Assembly (NCBI GenBank): GCA_964528875.1
Contig: CAZGUI010000042.1
Location: 1 to 20,730, forward strand
DNA: 20,730 nucleotides
Direction of reading: 5' to 3'
DNA from: Bacteroides_E sp964528875
GTDB taxonomy: Bacteria; Bacteroidota; Bacteroidia; Bacteroidales; Bacteroidaceae
The notes beneath the pieces are model-generated. The model did not search any database. It was not told the DNA's origin and saw nothing but the letters and a program-made list of their open reading frames with translations. This document shows, one piece after another, positions 7,647-14,754 of the stretch. A program made the position numbers and the translations under genes. Within the stretch, counting starts at the first letter, position 1; every line of letters starts with the position of its first letter.

Positions 7647-8897
7647 TTATTTTAATATTAGTTCTTCAATTTCAGTAAAATTATCATAGCTGGAGGTTAC
7701 TACCTGTTCTCCGGGTTCTAACCCTTCAAGCACCTCATAATACATAGGATTTTGTCGGCCAATACGGATGGATCTTTTGACAGCACGTTTTCCGTCGTGA
7801 GTAACCACAAAGATCCATTGTCCACCCGTAGCCTGATAGAAAGCACCTCTAGGAATCAAAACAGCTTCTATAGGCTGTCCCAGCTGTAAATTAATGTAAT
7901 AAGTCTGACCTGCCCTAATGTTATCAGGTCGCTCCCCCACAAAAGTAAAATCGGTTTTGAACTGTTTCTCTCTTACCTCCGGATAAGCTTTTCTGACTTG
8001 TAAGGCATAGTTTTTATCTTGTCGTTCAAAGGTAGCATCCAACCCGGCACGAACCCGATCGATATAGTGTTCATCAATTAAAGCTTCTACTTTATAATCG
8101 GACAGTACACTTACCTGTCCCACTTTACTGCCTGTTCCTACATTCTGACCAATCTCAACATCTAATAGCCCCAACTGACCATCAACAGGAGCTTTTATAT
8201 TTAAGTTCTCACTGCGTTGACGAACCAGCAACATATTTTTACGCATATTATGTAAACTCTCCTCCATATTATCTATTTGGATACCCCGATAGATTGAATC
8301 TTGCTTTTGCCTATCAATGACCAACTGACGACCTTCAATAGCAAACTCATAGTTTTCTTTGGCTTGCAGATAATCTTCTTTCGAAATCAACTGCTCCTTA
8401 TAAAGCTGCTCATATTGTAGAAAACTCCTTTTCTTTCGTTCAACATCCAAGTCTAACTGAAGTTTCTCCTGTCTGAGTCGTAGTTTTTCTTGCTCCATAG
8501 TAACCTGCGTATTTCGCAGGAAATTTTGTTTCTCAGCCAATTGAGCTTCGCTATCTAAAATATTCAAACTCAACATCGGGTTAGAGAGTCGCACAATAAC
8601 TTGTCCGGCCTTAACTTGTGCTCCTTCTTCCACCAGTTTCTCTTCAACAATTCCTCCCTCAATGGCACTCAACTGTATGGTGCTAATGGGCTGTACCTGA
8701 CCACTTATACGCACATAGTCGTTGAACTCTCTTTTTTCAACGGAATGAATACTGATTTTATTTTTCTCTATATTGAGTTTGGAAGAGTGATTACCAAAAA
8801 TCAACCAAAACAATATAACCAGAGCCAATCCCCCTCCTAAGATGTAGGGGATATGTTTTTTCTGTAATCCTTTTTTCTTTTCTATTTTTCTATCCAT
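7647..8897 (-). CDS. HlyD/MacA-like periplasmic adaptor (membrane fusion protein)
   Basis: This 416-residue adaptor would bridge the inner-membrane permease and the TolC-like channel. It starts with a lysine-rich cytoplasmic tail and a single membrane anchor (about 16-35, ILGGGLALVILFWLIFG). The first half of a biotinyl-lipoyl domain follows (about 48-108, with SGQVQPISTIQLSAIEGGIV), then a long alpha-helical hairpin rich in E, K, Q and L (about 110-225). The second lipoyl half is NIKAPVDGQLGLLDVEIGQNV, then beta-barrel and membrane-proximal domains to the end. Lipoyl motifs flanking a long hairpin are typical of MacA/HlyD adaptors that work with MacB-type permeases. The gene begins 11 bases after the outer membrane gene stops. 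Confidence 0.93.
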   Translation of the reverse strand: MDRKIEKKKGLQKKHIPYILGGGLALVILFWLIFGNHSSKLNIEKNKISIHSVEKREFNDYVRISGQVQPISTIQLSAIEGGIVEEKLVEEGAQVKAGQVIVRLSNPMLSLNILDSEAQLAEKQNFLRNTQVTMEQEKLRLRQEKLQLDLDVERKKRSFLQYEQLYKEQLISKEDYLQAKENYEFAIEGRQLVIDRQKQDSIYRGIQIDNMEESLHNMRKNMLLVRQRSENLNIKAPVDGQLGLLDVEIGQNVGTGSKVGQVSVLSDYKVEALIDEHYIDRVRAGLDATFERQDKNYALQVRKAYPEVREKQFKTDFTFVGERPDNIRAGQTYYINLQLGQPIEAVLIPRGAFYQATGGQWIFVVTHDGKRAVKRSIRIGRQNPMYYEVLEGLEPGEQVVTSSYDNFTEIEELILK

Positions 8898-8908
8898 GAA
8901 TTTATCTT

Positions 8909-10234
8909 TTATTCTTCTATAAAAGGTAGGCCTTGATAATAACTCACCAATTTATACTTCAGATAATATTTATATTTTGCATTTAGTTCCTCTGCTTTAG
9001 TACGCATCAATCGGTTGGCACTCGTGTGTAAAAGAATGAGGTCTATCATTCCTTCACTATACTTTCTTTCATTCACCTGATGAGCTACTTCGGCTGCATT
9101 TCGTTGTTTCACCGCTTGATAATACTCGTCTACCTGTCCATTAACATCAGTAATCGCTTTTTCTATTTCACCATACAATTCTCTTAACACACGCTCTTTT
9201 TCCACCTTAGCCATTTGATATCTTGCTTTAGCTTTACCTACACTTGCCGTACGACTAAATCCACTAAAGATGGGGAATGAAAGTGTTAATCCTATATACT
9301 CTCCTCTCCTATTTTTTACTTGATCTTTAAAGGGCTCGTATACCGAACCATCCATAAAACGAGAAAAATTAGTACCTACACCGGCATCTAACCGAATGGT
9401 GGGAGAGAAATTTCCTTTAGTAACCTTATAACTCAAACGTTGTGCATCATAAGCATATTGTGCCGACTGAGCTTTGGGTATAAAGCTTTTAGATAATTCG
9501 TAGATTACATAAGGGCTCTCTTCTACTTTTATGATTTCATCCAATGTGTTTTCTCTAATAATCTCCAAGTCTTCTTCAATGGGGAAATTCATTTTATCTT
9601 TTAGTAAGAGCTGAGCCACCAATAAGAGGTTCTTTTGTTGAGTTAAACTAAAAACTGTTTCTTCATATTTAGCCTCAACCTCTACCACATCAGGTACTCC
9701 CTTTAGACCTAGTTCATTCATCCTCTGTATTTTCTTTAACTCATCCTCATTCTTCTGAAGTTCTTCTTTGGCTATATCAACCATATCGTATTGATAAAGT
9801 AAATTCAGAAAGGCCTCCATGGTATTGAATGCAACTTTATCTTTCTCTTGTTCATAAACTTGTTTTCCCAAAACTTTATTCACTTTAGACAATTGAACTC
9901 TCCGATAGCTGGATAAACCATCAAACAATAGGATTGAAAGTGACAAATTATAGTTATTAGAAAAAGAGTTTACTGTGGTATAAGTATTTGTTTTATCGTC
10001 TAATCCTCGTCCAAAATTAAAATTAGTGGAGCTATTGACATTAATCCCGGGAAGTAATCGTCCTATAGCTTCTAAGTATTCTTGATTATAAACCTTCTGT
10101 TCCAACTGACGCGTATTGGTTTGAGCATTATGTTTAACTGCATACTTCATACAGTCAGAGAGAGACCAACCTGTTTGTCCAAAACCAAACAGAGAAGAAG
10201 CTGTTAAAATTAATATTGTCATTATTCTTTTCAT
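8909..10234 (-). CDS. TolC-family outer membrane efflux protein
   Basis: This is the outer membrane channel of the pump, a TolC/OEP-type protein. The signal peptide starts MKRIMTILILTASSLFGFGQ, and the mature part has two helical repeats with the usual segments (CMKYAVKHNAQTNT near the start, LSLSILLFDGLSSYRRVQLSK, and a second copy around LTLSFPIFSGFSRTASVGKA). An upstream in-frame ATG at 10246 would give 445 residues. I prefer the ATG at 10234 (441 residues): the predicted sigma-54 start at 10249 leaves 15 bases of leader for it but only 3 for the upstream ATG, and the signal peptide begins cleanly there. It is the first gene of the operon, followed by the adaptor, permease and ATPase genes. 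Confidence 0.92.
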   Translation of the reverse strand: MKRIMTILILTASSLFGFGQTGWSLSDCMKYAVKHNAQTNTRQLEQKVYNQEYLEAIGRLLPGINVNSSTNFNFGRGLDDKTNTYTTVNSFSNNYNLSLSILLFDGLSSYRRVQLSKVNKVLGKQVYEQEKDKVAFNTMEAFLNLLYQYDMVDIAKEELQKNEDELKKIQRMNELGLKGVPDVVEVEAKYEETVFSLTQQKNLLLVAQLLLKDKMNFPIEEDLEIIRENTLDEIIKVEESPYVIYELSKSFIPKAQSAQYAYDAQRLSYKVTKGNFSPTIRLDAGVGTNFSRFMDGSVYEPFKDQVKNRRGEYIGLTLSFPIFSGFSRTASVGKAKARYQMAKVEKERVLRELYGEIEKAITDVNGQVDEYYQAVKQRNAAEVAHQVNERKYSEGMIDLILLHTSANRLMRTKAEELNAKYKYYLKYKLVSYYQGLPFIEE

Positions 10235-10259
10235 ATTTATATCCATTTACCAAACAAGT

Positions 10260-10275
10260 AGCCAATAGCGTGCCA
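10260..10275 (-). promoter_or_regulatory. Sigma-54 (-24/-12) promoter of the efflux operon
   Basis: On the - strand the site reads TGGCACGCTATTGGCT. Against the RpoN consensus TGGCACG-N4-TTGCW it differs at one base (TGGC for TTGC), and the GG and GC doublets have the required spacing. The predicted start is near 10249, just ahead of the TolC-like gene. An NtrC-type activator in the same locus supports the call. Confidence 0.8.
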
Positions 10276-10326
10276 AACAACCTATAACTCTTAAAACCCA
10301 CATTATTCAGATAAGCAACGCCCTAA

Positions 10327-10345
10327 GTGTAAAGTAACCTTACAC
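10327..10345. promoter_or_regulatory. Imperfect dyad near -87, possible activator site
   Basis: GTGTAA and TTACAC flank AGTAACC to give a 19-base near-palindrome, with two further symmetric pairs inside. Its centre (10336) is about 87 bases upstream of the predicted sigma-54 start at 10249, a common place for an enhancer-binding protein. It is unrelated in sequence to the palindrome array farther upstream, so it might bind a different factor. Confidence 0.4.
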
Positions 10346-10454
10346 CAATGTCAAGTATATTTACAAAAGAGAAAAAGAGAAGTAGAGAACAACAAATAAA
10401 GCACAAAAGAACCCCTCACAGAATGAGTAAAGCAAGGTTTTTTCTGCAATCTCA

Positions 10455-10535
10455 TCGGTCTAGGACCGAAGGCCTGTCGGTCTAGGACTGAAGGGTGCTC
10501 GGTCTAGGACCGAGGGGTGTTAGGTCCTAGACCGA
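10455..10535. repeat. Array of four 15-bp palindromes at exact 22-bp spacing
   Basis: Units start at 10455, 10477, 10499 and 10521. Units 1 and 3 are identical (TCGGTCTAGGACCGA), unit 2 has one change (GACTGA), and unit 4 is the reverse complement of the unit with one change. Each is a 6-bp dyad around a 3-base centre (TCGGTC-TAG-GACCGA). The 22-base period is close to two helical turns, putting all dyads on nearly the same face of the DNA. The centres lie about 213 to 279 bases upstream of the sigma-54 start, within the range of enhancers. The first and last units with flanks (10452-10467 and 10523-10538) are also perfectly complementary over 16 bases. The likely role is an enhancer or operator cluster; the binding protein is inferred only. 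Confidence 0.8.
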
Positions 10536-10677
10536 TGAAAGGGGCATATTTATTTTTTAGAAAAAACATAAAAGAAAATAGAATAAACAACAAATAAAGA
10601 AACCCTTTTTATGTCTACTGAAACATTTTCTTTTAGTTCGTGTTTTATAAGAAACAGAAAATATCTTTAATAACAGA

Positions 10678-11331
10678 ATGAAAATAAAAGAACGTTACGA
10701 AAAAGTATTGACCTGGTTTCAGGAGAATGTACCTGTTGCAGAAACAGAACTCAATTACTCCAACCCCTTTGAATTATTGGTTGCAGTTATCCTATCTGCA
10801 CAATGTACCGACGTACGGATAAATCAAATTACGCAGAAACTTTTCTACGATTACCCTACTCCCGAGGCTATGGCTATGGCTACCCCGGAGGTTATATTTG
10901 AATACATCCGAAGCGCAACCTACCCTAATAGTAAAGCCAAACATTTGGTGGGAATGGCTAAAATATTAGTGGAAAAATTCAATAGTGAAATTCCCGATAC
11001 CCTAGAGGAGTTAACTACCTTGCCCGGTGTAGGAAGGAAAACCGCCAACGTGGTATTATCTGTTATTTTCAAAAAACCGGCTATGGCAGTAGATACGCAC
11101 GTTTTCAGAGTGGCTAATCGAATTGGGCTAACACGCAACTCCAAAACGCCTTTGGAAACTGAAAAGACATTGATTAGACACATACCCAAAGAGTTGGTTC
11201 ACATTGCACACCACTGGCTAATTCTTCACGGTAGATATACTTGTACTGCACGCAATCCCAAGTGCAGCGAATGTGGTATAAAACTTTATTGCAAAGAGTT
11301 TACCAAACAAACTAAGATTGAAAGCAAATAA
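10678..11331 (+). CDS. nth: Endonuclease III
   Basis: This 217-residue DNA glycosylase/AP lyase starts base excision repair of oxidised pyrimidines. The helix-hairpin-helix LPGVGRKTANVVLS carries the Schiff-base lysine K121, and the catalytic aspartate is D139 in AVDTHVFRVANR. The C-terminal [4Fe-4S] cluster motif C-x6-C-x2-C-x5-C is complete (C189, C196, C199, C205). Length and residue spacing match the E. coli enzyme closely. The ATG at 10678 is preceded by A-rich sequence without a Shine-Dalgarno site. A weak -7-like TATCTTTA lies at 10662-10669 but would leave almost no leader. It diverges from the efflux operon and converges on aqpZ across a shared terminator. Confidence 0.97.
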   Translation: MKIKERYEKVLTWFQENVPVAETELNYSNPFELLVAVILSAQCTDVRINQITQKLFYDYPTPEAMAMATPEVIFEYIRSATYPNSKAKHLVGMAKILVEKFNSEIPDTLEELTTLPGVGRKTANVVLSVIFKKPAMAVDTHVFRVANRIGLTRNSKTPLETEKTLIRHIPKELVHIAHHWLILHGRYTCTARNPKCSECGIKLYCKEFTKQTKIESK

Positions 11332-11348
11332 AAGAAAAGAGACTAAAT

Positions 11349-11390
11349 AAAAATAGGGTAGCTTCTTGTTAGAAACCACCCTATTTTTAT
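11349..11390. terminator. Bidirectional terminator between nth and aqpZ
   Basis: An 11-bp outer stem pairs 11349-11359 (AAAAATAGGGT) with 11378-11388. An inner TTCT/AGAA pairing around the loop TGTT is separated from it by mismatches. T runs flank the hairpin on both strands, so it can end nth (stop at 11331) and the convergent aqpZ (stop at 11413). Confidence 0.88.
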
Positions 11391-11412
11391 AAATTCTTAA
11401 TTTCGTAAAATA

Positions 11413-12075
11413 CTACTCTTCTGTATCGATAATCTTCCATACAATAGTTGATAGAATGGCACCAATAAATGGAGCAACAATGAACAACCATAATTGAGAT
11501 AATGCTTGTCCTCCTTCAAAAATAGCCGGGCCAATGCTACGCGCAGGATTAACTGAAGTTCCTGTAATTGGAATACATACAATATGAACCAAAACAAGAG
11601 TCAACCCAATGGCTAAACCGGCAAACTTATTCTCAGCTCCTTTAGATGTTACACCAAGAACAACCAATACGAAGATAAATGTAAATACAATCTCTGCAAC
11701 TAACGCCGGAATCAGATCAGTATAGCCATTAGAACCGGTAAAAGTAGTTGTTGAACCCGAGTCTTTTGCTAACACATATAATACTGCAGAACCTAAAATA
11801 GCTCCAATGACTTGAAAAATCATATACATCCCCGCATCTTTATTACTAATTCGCTTGGATAAAAACATAGCTAATGTAATAGCAGGATTGATGTGACATC
11901 CGGAAATTTTCCCAATGGTATAAGCCATAGCTACTACAGATAAACCAAAAGCAAAAGCTACACCGAGTGTGCCTACAGCATCAAAAGGTTGTCCGGTTCC
12001 TGCAAACACAGCAGCACCACATCCCATAAGTACTAGAACAAAAGTTCCAACAAGTTCAGATAAATACTTTTTCAT
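11413..12075 (-). CDS. aqpZ: Aquaporin Z (MIP-family water channel)
   Basis: This 220-residue inner-membrane channel has six hydrophobic helices and both half-helix signatures: GCHINPAITLAMF (NPA at 63-65) and GTSVNPARS (NPA at 176-178). All four residues of the water-specific aromatic/arginine filter of E. coli AqpZ are present in register: F43, H164, T173 and R179. This favours a water channel over a glycerol facilitator (GlpF has a wider filter). The start MKKYLSELVGTFVLV is typical. It is a single gene, convergent with nth and divergent from pgk. No clear promoter could be assigned in the AT-rich sequence upstream. Confidence 0.95.
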   Translation of the reverse strand: MKKYLSELVGTFVLVLMGCGAAVFAGTGQPFDAVGTLGVAFAFGLSVVAMAYTIGKISGCHINPAITLAMFLSKRISNKDAGMYMIFQVIGAILGSAVLYVLAKDSGSTTTFTGSNGYTDLIPALVAEIVFTFIFVLVVLGVTSKGAENKFAGLAIGLTLVLVHIVCIPITGTSVNPARSIGPAIFEGGQALSQLWLFIVAPFIGAILSTIVWKIIDTEE

Positions 12076-12406
12076 AATTATTGTTTTTAAATAAAATCTT
12101 TATTAATAAATTTTGATAAATATAAAATCTATTTTTCATTTTTCAGACTATTTCACATCCTTTTTTAAGTAATTGCTAAAACTAACCGTTCTAAAGGCAC
12201 TATTCCAATGGGGTCATTACCTTTAGTATTGGCTGATAGAAGAAAAACCAGATTGATTTACCCAAAGGAGCAAAACAAAAGCATCCTTTATTAAATTTAG
12301 GATTTATTAAAGGATTGCTAAATATCCCCATTCATAAATGATCATTCTAGCGCAATCAATTAATGAATTATTTCCATAATTCATAGGGTTAAAAAGAAAT
12401 AAACAC
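12076..12406. promoter_or_regulatory. aqpZ-pgk divergent intergenic region
   Basis: This gap carries three dyads. At 12280-12319 an AT-rich stem-loop pairs 12280-12296 with 12302-12319 (one bulge and one mismatch, 5-base loop). AATGATCATT at 12337-12346 is a perfect 10-bp palindrome. ATGAATTA at 12363-12370 and TAATTCAT at 12377-12384 form an 8-bp inverted repeat with a 6-base spacer, ending 22 bases before the pgk -7 box and so lying over its -33 region. The last could be an operator. A 28-codon reading frame (12208-12294) is not supported as a gene. Confidence 0.4.
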
Positions 12407-12414
12407 TAACTTTG
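12407..12414 (+). promoter_or_regulatory. Bacteroides-type -7 element for pgk
   Basis: TAACTTTG matches TAnnTTTG exactly, 43 bases upstream of the pgk ATG. Transcription would begin near 12420-12422 with a leader of about 37 bases. There is no clear TTTG at the -33 position, as is common even for strong Bacteroides promoters. Confidence 0.65.
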
Positions 12415-12457
12415 CTCGTCTAATAAGATATAGATTAACTTAAATAAAGTATTGAAT

Positions 12458-13714
12458 ATGCAAACAATTGACAAATTTAATTTTGATGGCAAAAAAGCAT
12501 TTGTTCGTGTAGATTTTAATGTGCCTCTTGACGAAAACTTCAACATCACAGATGATACTAGAATTCGTGCAGCACTACCTACACTGAAAAAAATATTAAG
12601 TGAGAATGGTATGCTTATTATAGGCTCTCACCTAGGTCGTCCTAAAGGAGTAAATGAAAAATTCTCTTTGAAACACATCCTTAACCACGTATCTAAACTT
12701 CTAGGTGTTGAGGTTCAGTTTGCTAAAGATGCTATGGGTGCAGAAACAGCAGAGCAAATTAAAAACTTAAAGCCGGGTGAAGCTCTTCTACTAGAAAACT
12801 TACGTTTCTATGCTGAAGAAGAAGGGAAACCTCGTTTAGCTGATGACGCAACCGACGAAGAAAAGAAAAAAGCAAAAGAAGAACTTAAAGTAAGCCAAAA
12901 AGAGTTTACTCAAACATTGGCTTCTTATGCTGACTGTTATGTTAACGATGCTTTTGGAACTGCTCACCGTGCGCATGCTTCAACTGCTTTAATTGCAGAG
13001 TATTTCGATGCTGACCATAAAATGTTTGGTTACCTAATGGGGAAAGAGGTTAATGCAGTAAACAAAGTGATGAATGACATTCAACGTCCTTTCACAGCGA
13101 TTATGGGAGGATCAAAAGTTTCTTCTAAAATTGAAATTATTGAGAATCTTCTAGGCAAAGTAGATAATTTAATCATCGCCGGAGGTATGACTTATACCTT
13201 TGTAAAAGCTCAAGGTGGCAAAATTGGAAACTCTATTTGTGAAGACGACAAACTAGATTTGGCTCTCAGCTTAATTGATAAAGCAAAAGCACAAGGAGTA
13301 AACTTGGTATTGGCTGTAGATACTAAGATTGCAGATAAATTTGCAAACGATGCTAAAACCGGTTTTGTTGATGTAGCAGAAATTCCTGATGAATGGGAAG
13401 GTCTTGACATCGGCCCAAAATCCATTGAGTTATTCTCCAACGTAATCAAAGAATCTAAAACTATTCTTTGGAATGGTCCTACGGGTGTTTTTGAATTCGA
13501 TAACTTTGCAGGTGGAACAGAAGCTGTTGGTTTAGCTATAGTAGAAGCAACTAAAAATGGAGCATTCTCTCTTGTTGGAGGTGGTGATTCAGTAGCTGCT
13601 GTTAACAAATTCAACCTAGCAGATAAAGTTTCTTATGTATCTACAGGGGGTGGGGCTTTACTTGAAGCCATAGAAGGTAAAAAGCTACCTGGAATTGCTG
13701 CAATAGAAAAATAA
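12458..13714 (+). CDS. pgk: Phosphoglycerate kinase
   Basis: This glycolytic enzyme converts 1,3-bisphosphoglycerate and ADP to 3-phosphoglycerate and ATP in the cytoplasm. The N-terminal substrate domain has RVDFNVPLDEN and IGSHLGRPKG, and DCYVNDAFGTAHRAHAS follows. The C-terminal nucleotide domain has AIMGGSKVSSKIE, WNGPTGVFE, VGGGDSVAAVN and STGGGALLE near the end. I chose the ATG at 12458 (418 residues, MQTIDKFNFDGKKAFVRVDF); an in-frame TTG at 12452 adds only two residues and is unlikely. The gene has its own promoter and terminator. Codon use looks smooth and typical of a highly expressed gene. Confidence 0.98.
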   Translation: MQTIDKFNFDGKKAFVRVDFNVPLDENFNITDDTRIRAALPTLKKILSENGMLIIGSHLGRPKGVNEKFSLKHILNHVSKLLGVEVQFAKDAMGAETAEQIKNLKPGEALLLENLRFYAEEEGKPRLADDATDEEKKKAKEELKVSQKEFTQTLASYADCYVNDAFGTAHRAHASTALIAEYFDADHKMFGYLMGKEVNAVNKVMNDIQRPFTAIMGGSKVSSKIEIIENLLGKVDNLIIAGGMTYTFVKAQGGKIGNSICEDDKLDLALSLIDKAKAQGVNLVLAVDTKIADKFANDAKTGFVDVAEIPDEWEGLDIGPKSIELFSNVIKESKTILWNGPTGVFEFDNFAGGTEAVGLAIVEATKNGAFSLVGGGDSVAAVNKFNLADKVSYVSTGGGALLEAIEGKKLPGIAAIEK

Positions 13715-13735
13715 ACTACATTACTGATAAATATT

Positions 13736-13766
13736 AAAGAGCACCTTTCTTGGTGCTCTTTTTTCT
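13736..13766 (+). terminator. Rho-independent terminator of pgk
   Basis: A perfect 10-bp stem pairs 13736-13745 (AAAGAGCACC) with 13752-13761 around TTTCTT, followed by a T run. It ends only about 10 bases before the start codon of the next gene, so it also sits in the immediate leader of the ABC importer operon. Confidence 0.92.
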
Positions 13767-13776
13767 CTCTACTTTT

Positions 13777-14742
13777 ATGAAAAAAACATCATACTTTTTA
13801 TACGTTTCCTTTTGCATTCTTTCTATACTATTCATAAGCTCGTGTAACTCTAGACAAAAAAAGGATCAACCGTACGTAAAACCAACTGATTTGAAAACGT
13901 TACGATTAGGTGCTATGTCGTCTATGGATTATATACCTTTTGTTGTTGCGAATAAAACAGGAATTTACGATTCACTGGGACTAGATTTAGAGATTGTAAA
14001 ATTCTTTTCTGCTAACGACAGAGATGCAGCCTTCCAATCGAGTAATATAGATGGAACGGTCATTGATTATACGGGAGCCATTTTACAACAAGCCAATGGT
14101 ATACCTTTAAAATTGGTCATGAAAAACGATGGTTTCTTCTACTTCATAGCAGGTAAAGAAAGTAACGTAAAAACATTAGCCGATCTGAAAGGAACAAATA
14201 TAGCTGTATCTAGAAACACAGTTATAGACTACTCTACGGATCAGTTTCTGAATAAAGCAAATTTGACAGAAAAAGAAGTAAATAAACCGGAAATCAATAA
14301 GATCCCATTACGTTTAGAGATGCTTCAAAACAATAAAATAGAGGCAACAGTTCTACCCGATCCCTTTGCTTCCATTGCTTTGAATAACGGACACCACGCC
14401 ATTATTACGACCAAAGACTTAGGTATCAGCATTACAGGAACGATGTTTACCCAAAATGCCATTGAGAACAAAGCAAAAGAGATTGAGGTCTTAATTTTAG
14501 GCTATAACGCCGCTATTCAATATATGAAAGAGCAGCCTCTATCTACTTGGGGACATATTTTAACGCAAGATGCCGGAGTTCCCGAAGCCTTAATCAATTC
14601 CATTCAGTTGCCTGACTATGAAAAGGCTTCTTTACCACAAACAAAAGATATAAAACAAACGACAGATTGGTTGAAAGATAAAAAACTAATTCCGGAAAAC
14701 TACTCTGAGGGGTTACTCTTAGATCCATCTTTTATTAAATAA
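13777..14742 (+). CDS. SsuA/NMT1-like ABC substrate-binding lipoprotein
   Basis: This 321-residue substrate-binding protein belongs to the group that includes sulfonate (SsuA), taurine, nitrate and thiamine-precursor (NMT1/THI5) binders. The start at 13777 gives a lipoprotein signal with hydrophobic core and lipobox FISSC, lipidated at C23. The mature part begins with LRLGAMSSMDYIPFVVANKTGIYDSLGLD, typical of the family, and includes SNVKTLADLKGTNIAV and VLPDPFASIALNNG. An in-frame upstream start (TTG at 13750) lies inside the pgk terminator and is rejected. It is the first gene of a tight five-gene operon. No promoter is visible between the terminator and the start, so transcription may come from read-through or an unrecognised element. 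The substrate is unknown; a downstream glutaminase hints at a nitrogen compound. Confidence 0.88.
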   Translation: MKKTSYFLYVSFCILSILFISSCNSRQKKDQPYVKPTDLKTLRLGAMSSMDYIPFVVANKTGIYDSLGLDLEIVKFFSANDRDAAFQSSNIDGTVIDYTGAILQQANGIPLKLVMKNDGFFYFIAGKESNVKTLADLKGTNIAVSRNTVIDYSTDQFLNKANLTEKEVNKPEINKIPLRLEMLQNNKIEATVLPDPFASIALNNGHHAIITTKDLGISITGTMFTQNAIENKAKEIEVLILGYNAAIQYMKEQPLSTWGHILTQDAGVPEALINSIQLPDYEKASLPQTKDIKQTTDWLKDKKLIPENYSEGLLLDPSFIK

Positions 14743-14754
14743 ATAAAGATTCGA

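Noticed and set aside
10235..10246. Upstream ATG (10246) for the TolC-like gene
   Set aside because: It would leave only three bases of leader from the predicted sigma-54 start and would put four extra residues ahead of a standard signal peptide. It remains possible if transcription starts farther upstream.
10455..10535. Array could be a short CRISPR array or iteron origin
   Set aside because: The repeats are 15 bp with only 7-base spacers, far too short for CRISPR, and there are no cas genes. Iterons would need a rep gene and plasmid context; the surroundings are chromosomal housekeeping genes.
12208..12294. 28-codon frame in the aqpZ-pgk gap (starts MGSLPLVLADRRK)
   Set aside because: The composition looks somewhat coding-like and the open frame extends about 14 codons upstream without a start, so it could be a gene remnant. 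There is no ribosome site, promoter or recognisable family.
12452..12457. TTG start for pgk two codons upstream
   Set aside because: It adds only two residues. The ATG at 12458 gives the expected MQTIDKF start.
13210..13614. 134-residue frame on - inside pgk
   Set aside because: It lies wholly within a highly conserved gene on the other strand and has no family features; it is a shadow frame.
13750..13776. Upstream TTG start for the lipoprotein gene
   Set aside because: It lies inside the pgk terminator and would place extra residues before a clean lipoprotein signal that begins at 13777.
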